From assembly GCA_037974965.1 (NCBI GenBank), contig JBBPFI010000016.1, positions 558,001 through 622,000 of the forward strand: a stretch of 64,000 nucleotides of DNA, written 5' to 3'. The position numbers and the translations under genes were made by a program. Position 1 is the stretch's first letter. Each line of letters starts with the position of its first letter. This DNA comes from Dacryopinax spathularia (lineage: Eukaryota; Basidiomycota; Dacrymycetes; Dacrymycetales; Dacrymycetaceae). Below, piece after piece: positions 62,127-64,000 of this stretch. Under the pieces are notes generated by a model that was not told the origin of the DNA, ran no database searches, and worked only from the letters and a program-made list of their open reading frames with translations.

Positions 62127-64000
62127 ATGCCCACCACTCCACCATTCGCATTCTCACCTTCACCACAACCTCGCTCCCTCCCTTCCCCACCGCTTCTACT
62201 CCAATCCCTCCCACCATCAGCAGCACGGAGCCTCACTCCTCTCCCGTCCCTCGCTGGTCGAGCGGTGGCGGGCTCATTATCTCCACCTCAAAGGGCTATG
62301 AGAGGGTCGACTTCGCCAGGAGCGGGGCCGTCCAGCCTGCCCACGAGCTTGGCCCCATCGCCTCTCAGTGCTCTACCAGCAGCACCTGCCTCCTCGCCCG
62401 CTCCAGGTCCCAGCTCCCTCCCAACTGCCCTACAGACCTCCCAACCAGGTCCTTCCAGCTCATCCGGGCCCGTCCCCTTCCCCTCGCCGACCTCTGCCGA
62501 ACCCTCCCAGACGCAAACCTCCACACCCTCCGACTCTCCCTCCCCGCTCACGTCCCTCCCCCCGCTCAGCAGCATGTTCGACCTCCCCTCCCGACCTCCT
62601 TCTTCCTCCGGTGTCGCACTCACCTCTGCATCTATTGCCGGAAGCGCAGGCAGGCGACGAGCGAGCTTGAGGCCGGGGTACTGGGTCCCTCAGGGGAGTT
62701 TGCTGAGGAACGAGAGTCGGGATATTTCCGCTTCTAGTAATGGCAGCACGGGGCTAGGAGGAGAAGCAGGGAAGATCCGGGACCCAACAGCCATGTCGGT
62801 CTCCTCCGACTCCAGAGCAGGGAGTGACTGGGGCGGGGATGCCGGTGATGGCGAGGGGGAAGAAGGCGCAGATACGGAGGGTGAGATGAGCTTGGATGAG
62901 CGGGATCGGGTTGGCGATGGTGAGGGGCAGGGGACGCTCAGACCTAGGAGTGGAGGCGCTGGGGAAACGAGGCGAGAGGAGAGGAAGTTGGAGGATTTGT
63001 TTGGGGACGCGAAGATGAGTCCTGAGATAATGCCTATCCGACCTGTACGTCCCCTTCCCCTTCCCTTCCCTTTCCACTTTCCACTTCTTCTGCTATCCTA
63101 CACTTCTACTACGATGAAAGAGCGCTCGCTAACCCTCCCCCTTCCCCCGCAGCTCCCCTACCTAACCCGCGTCACCCGTCTCCTAACACTCGAAACCTCC
63201 CCCATGCCCGAAATAGAATCCGAAGCCGCCCTCCAACGCCTAATCGGCAGCTCACCAATCCCTCCCACGCCGCTCTCATCCGCCTTCCGTCGTGTCTCGC
63301 GCGGCGCTCGAGGCCGACCAAGGCCCGGACCGGCGTTCGGCCAGGGGCTGGGTATGCCTGGAGCCGTGGGGAAACCGGGCGGCGGGCTGGGAGCCGGTAT
63401 TGGGGTAGGAGGAGGAGGAGGAATGGGAGGGGGAGGGGGGAGGAACAGGTATCCGGAGAGTGCGGTGCTTGATGAGAGTAGTGAGAGTGAGAGCAGCGAC
63501 GAGGAAGTGGGGATGATGGCCGCTGCGGCTTCTTCATTCGTCCCCGGCTCTGGACCAGGGCTAGGGCCGGGGATGGGGGGAAGCATGTCCACCAGCTCGG
63601 GCTCCCTCACACTCCCCCTCCCCGCCAGCAGCAGCATCAACCCGGCCCCAAGCACAGACCGAGAACGCATGCCCATGCCCATTCCCATTCCCATACCGGG
63701 GTCAGAAAGGCCAAGCGCGGGGGACACAGGTGGCGAAAGCGATTTTCCCGATGATGTCAGTATGAGCGAGGGCAGTCTCTGGGGCGTACGGGCGAGTCCG
63801 GTTATGGAGAGGGTTATGAGGGGCGGTGTGGGTGGGGGGATGGATCTGGATGTTCCGCCTGTGCGTATAGTCTTTTTCCGCTACTTACTGGGAGAGGTAT
63901 GGGAAGCTGATTTTGGCTGGGGGGTAGCAAAACCTCCCTTCGCCTTACCGATCTACCCCGCCGCCGACGAGCTACCAACGGAAGAGGAAGCGCTCCGCCT
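62127..64000 (+). CDS. Ser/Pro-rich uncharacterised protein, 5' part; runs off the window
   Basis: I do not recognise this gene. The frame from ATG at 62127 stays open to near the window end. Likely introns are about 63047-63153 (GTACGT to CCGCAG, length divisible by three) and about 63860-63928. Residues 1-150 are Ser/Pro-rich, then comes a basic part (AGRRRASLRPGYWVPQGSLL), an acidic part (DGEGEEGADTEGEMSLDE) and RRVSRGARGRPRPG. Met/Pro/Ile repeats (MPMPIPIPIP) and Gly runs follow. After the last intron, SPYRSTPPPTSYQRKRKRSA looks like a basic nuclear signal. A transcriptional regulator is possible, but no DNA-binding domain is in view. Confidence 0.5.
   Translation, partial: MPTTPPFAFSPSPQPRSLPSPPLLLQSLPPSAARSLTPLPSLAGRAVAGSLSPPQRAMRGSTSPGAGPSSLPTSLAPSPLSALPAAPASSPAPGPSSLPTALQTSQPGPSSSSGPVPFPSPTSAEPSQTQTSTPSDSPSPLTSLPPLSSMFDLPSRPPSSSGVALTSASIAGSAGRRRASLRPGYWVPQGSLLRNESRDISASSNGSTGLGGEAGKIRDPTAMSVSSDSRAGSDWGGDAGDGEGEEGADTEGEMSLDERDRVGDGEGQGTLRPRSGGAGETRREERKLEDLFGDAKMSPEIMPIRPVRPLPLPFPFHFPLLLLSYTSTTMKERSLTLPLPPQLPYLTRVTRLLTLETSPMPEIESEAALQRLIGSSPIPPTPLSSAFRRVSRGARGRPRPGPAFGQGLGMPGAVGKPGGGLGAGIGVGGGGGMGGGGGRNRYPESAVLDESSESESSDEEVGMMAAAASSFVPGSGPGLGPGMGGSMSTSSGSLTLPLPASSSINPAPSTDRERMPMPIPIPIPGSERPSAGDTGGESDFPDDVSMSEGSLWGVRASPVMERVMRGGVGGGMDLDVPPVRIVFFRYLLGEVWEADFGWGVAKPPFALPIYPAADELPTEEEALR

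Noticed and set aside
63860-64000. Naming the right-edge gene as the Opi1 repressor
   Set aside because: The SYQRKRKRS-like end is only a short basic run. The conserved Opi1 core is not in view, so the name is not supported.

Overview
This window looks like nuclear DNA of a filamentous basidiomycete, most likely Agaricomycotina. Protein-coding genes are split by many introns of about 48-60 bp, with GTRNGY donors and CTRAY branch points. The gene set fits a filamentous fungus: a trifunctional TRP1, the NoxR regulator, a Spa2/GIT polarity scaffold, an Slt2-type MAP kinase, F-box proteins with a CQ(A)C-type motif after the F-box, and membrane proteins of the fungal DUF6535 family. No tRNA, rRNA or CRISPR array was found. 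All exon maps below were worked out by eye from splice consensus, phase arithmetic and family resemblance.

Layout. 0-5 kb: two uncharacterised proteins around a 2-kb stretch with no recognisable gene. 6-8 kb: NoxR. 8.36-9.14 kb: a 774-bp foldback element with an 8-bp target duplication (hAT-like MITE) carrying telomere-like hexamers. 9.4-15.9 kb: a membrane-anchored alpha/beta hydrolase and PEX1. 16-19.6 kb: a head-to-head pair, an 89-aa COX14-like protein (-) and LRO1 phospholipid:diacylglycerol acyltransferase (+); both contain ultra-short exons. 20.6-23.5 kb: a CAP10/GT90 glycosyltransferase. 24.5-28.8 kb: SPA2. 29-33 kb: an SDR reductase and a CLC chloride/proton exchanger. 33.7-45.9 kb: two DUF6535 membrane proteins in inverted orientation around the SLT2 kinase and TRP1. 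46.4-48.1 kb: a sugar transporter with a cluster of Mig1/CreA-type boxes upstream. 49.2-51.7 kb: a BRCT-domain protein. 52.4-52.9 kb: a small secreted protein. 53.5-62 kb: the HFI1/ADA1 SAGA subunit, a decayed HFI1 copy, a third copy of the HFI1 upstream region only, and two related F-box genes, one with an interrupted frame. 62.1 kb to the end: a Ser/Pro-rich gene that runs off the window.

The genes form no biosynthetic cluster. Several serve hyphal growth and wall integrity (NoxR, SPA2, SLT2, GT90), and others are housekeeping (PEX1, LRO1, COX14, TRP1, HFI1). The most unusual observations are the 2-, 5-, 9- and 11-nt exons of COX14 and LRO1, the telomere-repeat-bearing MITE, and the scattered duplicates of the HFI1 locus.
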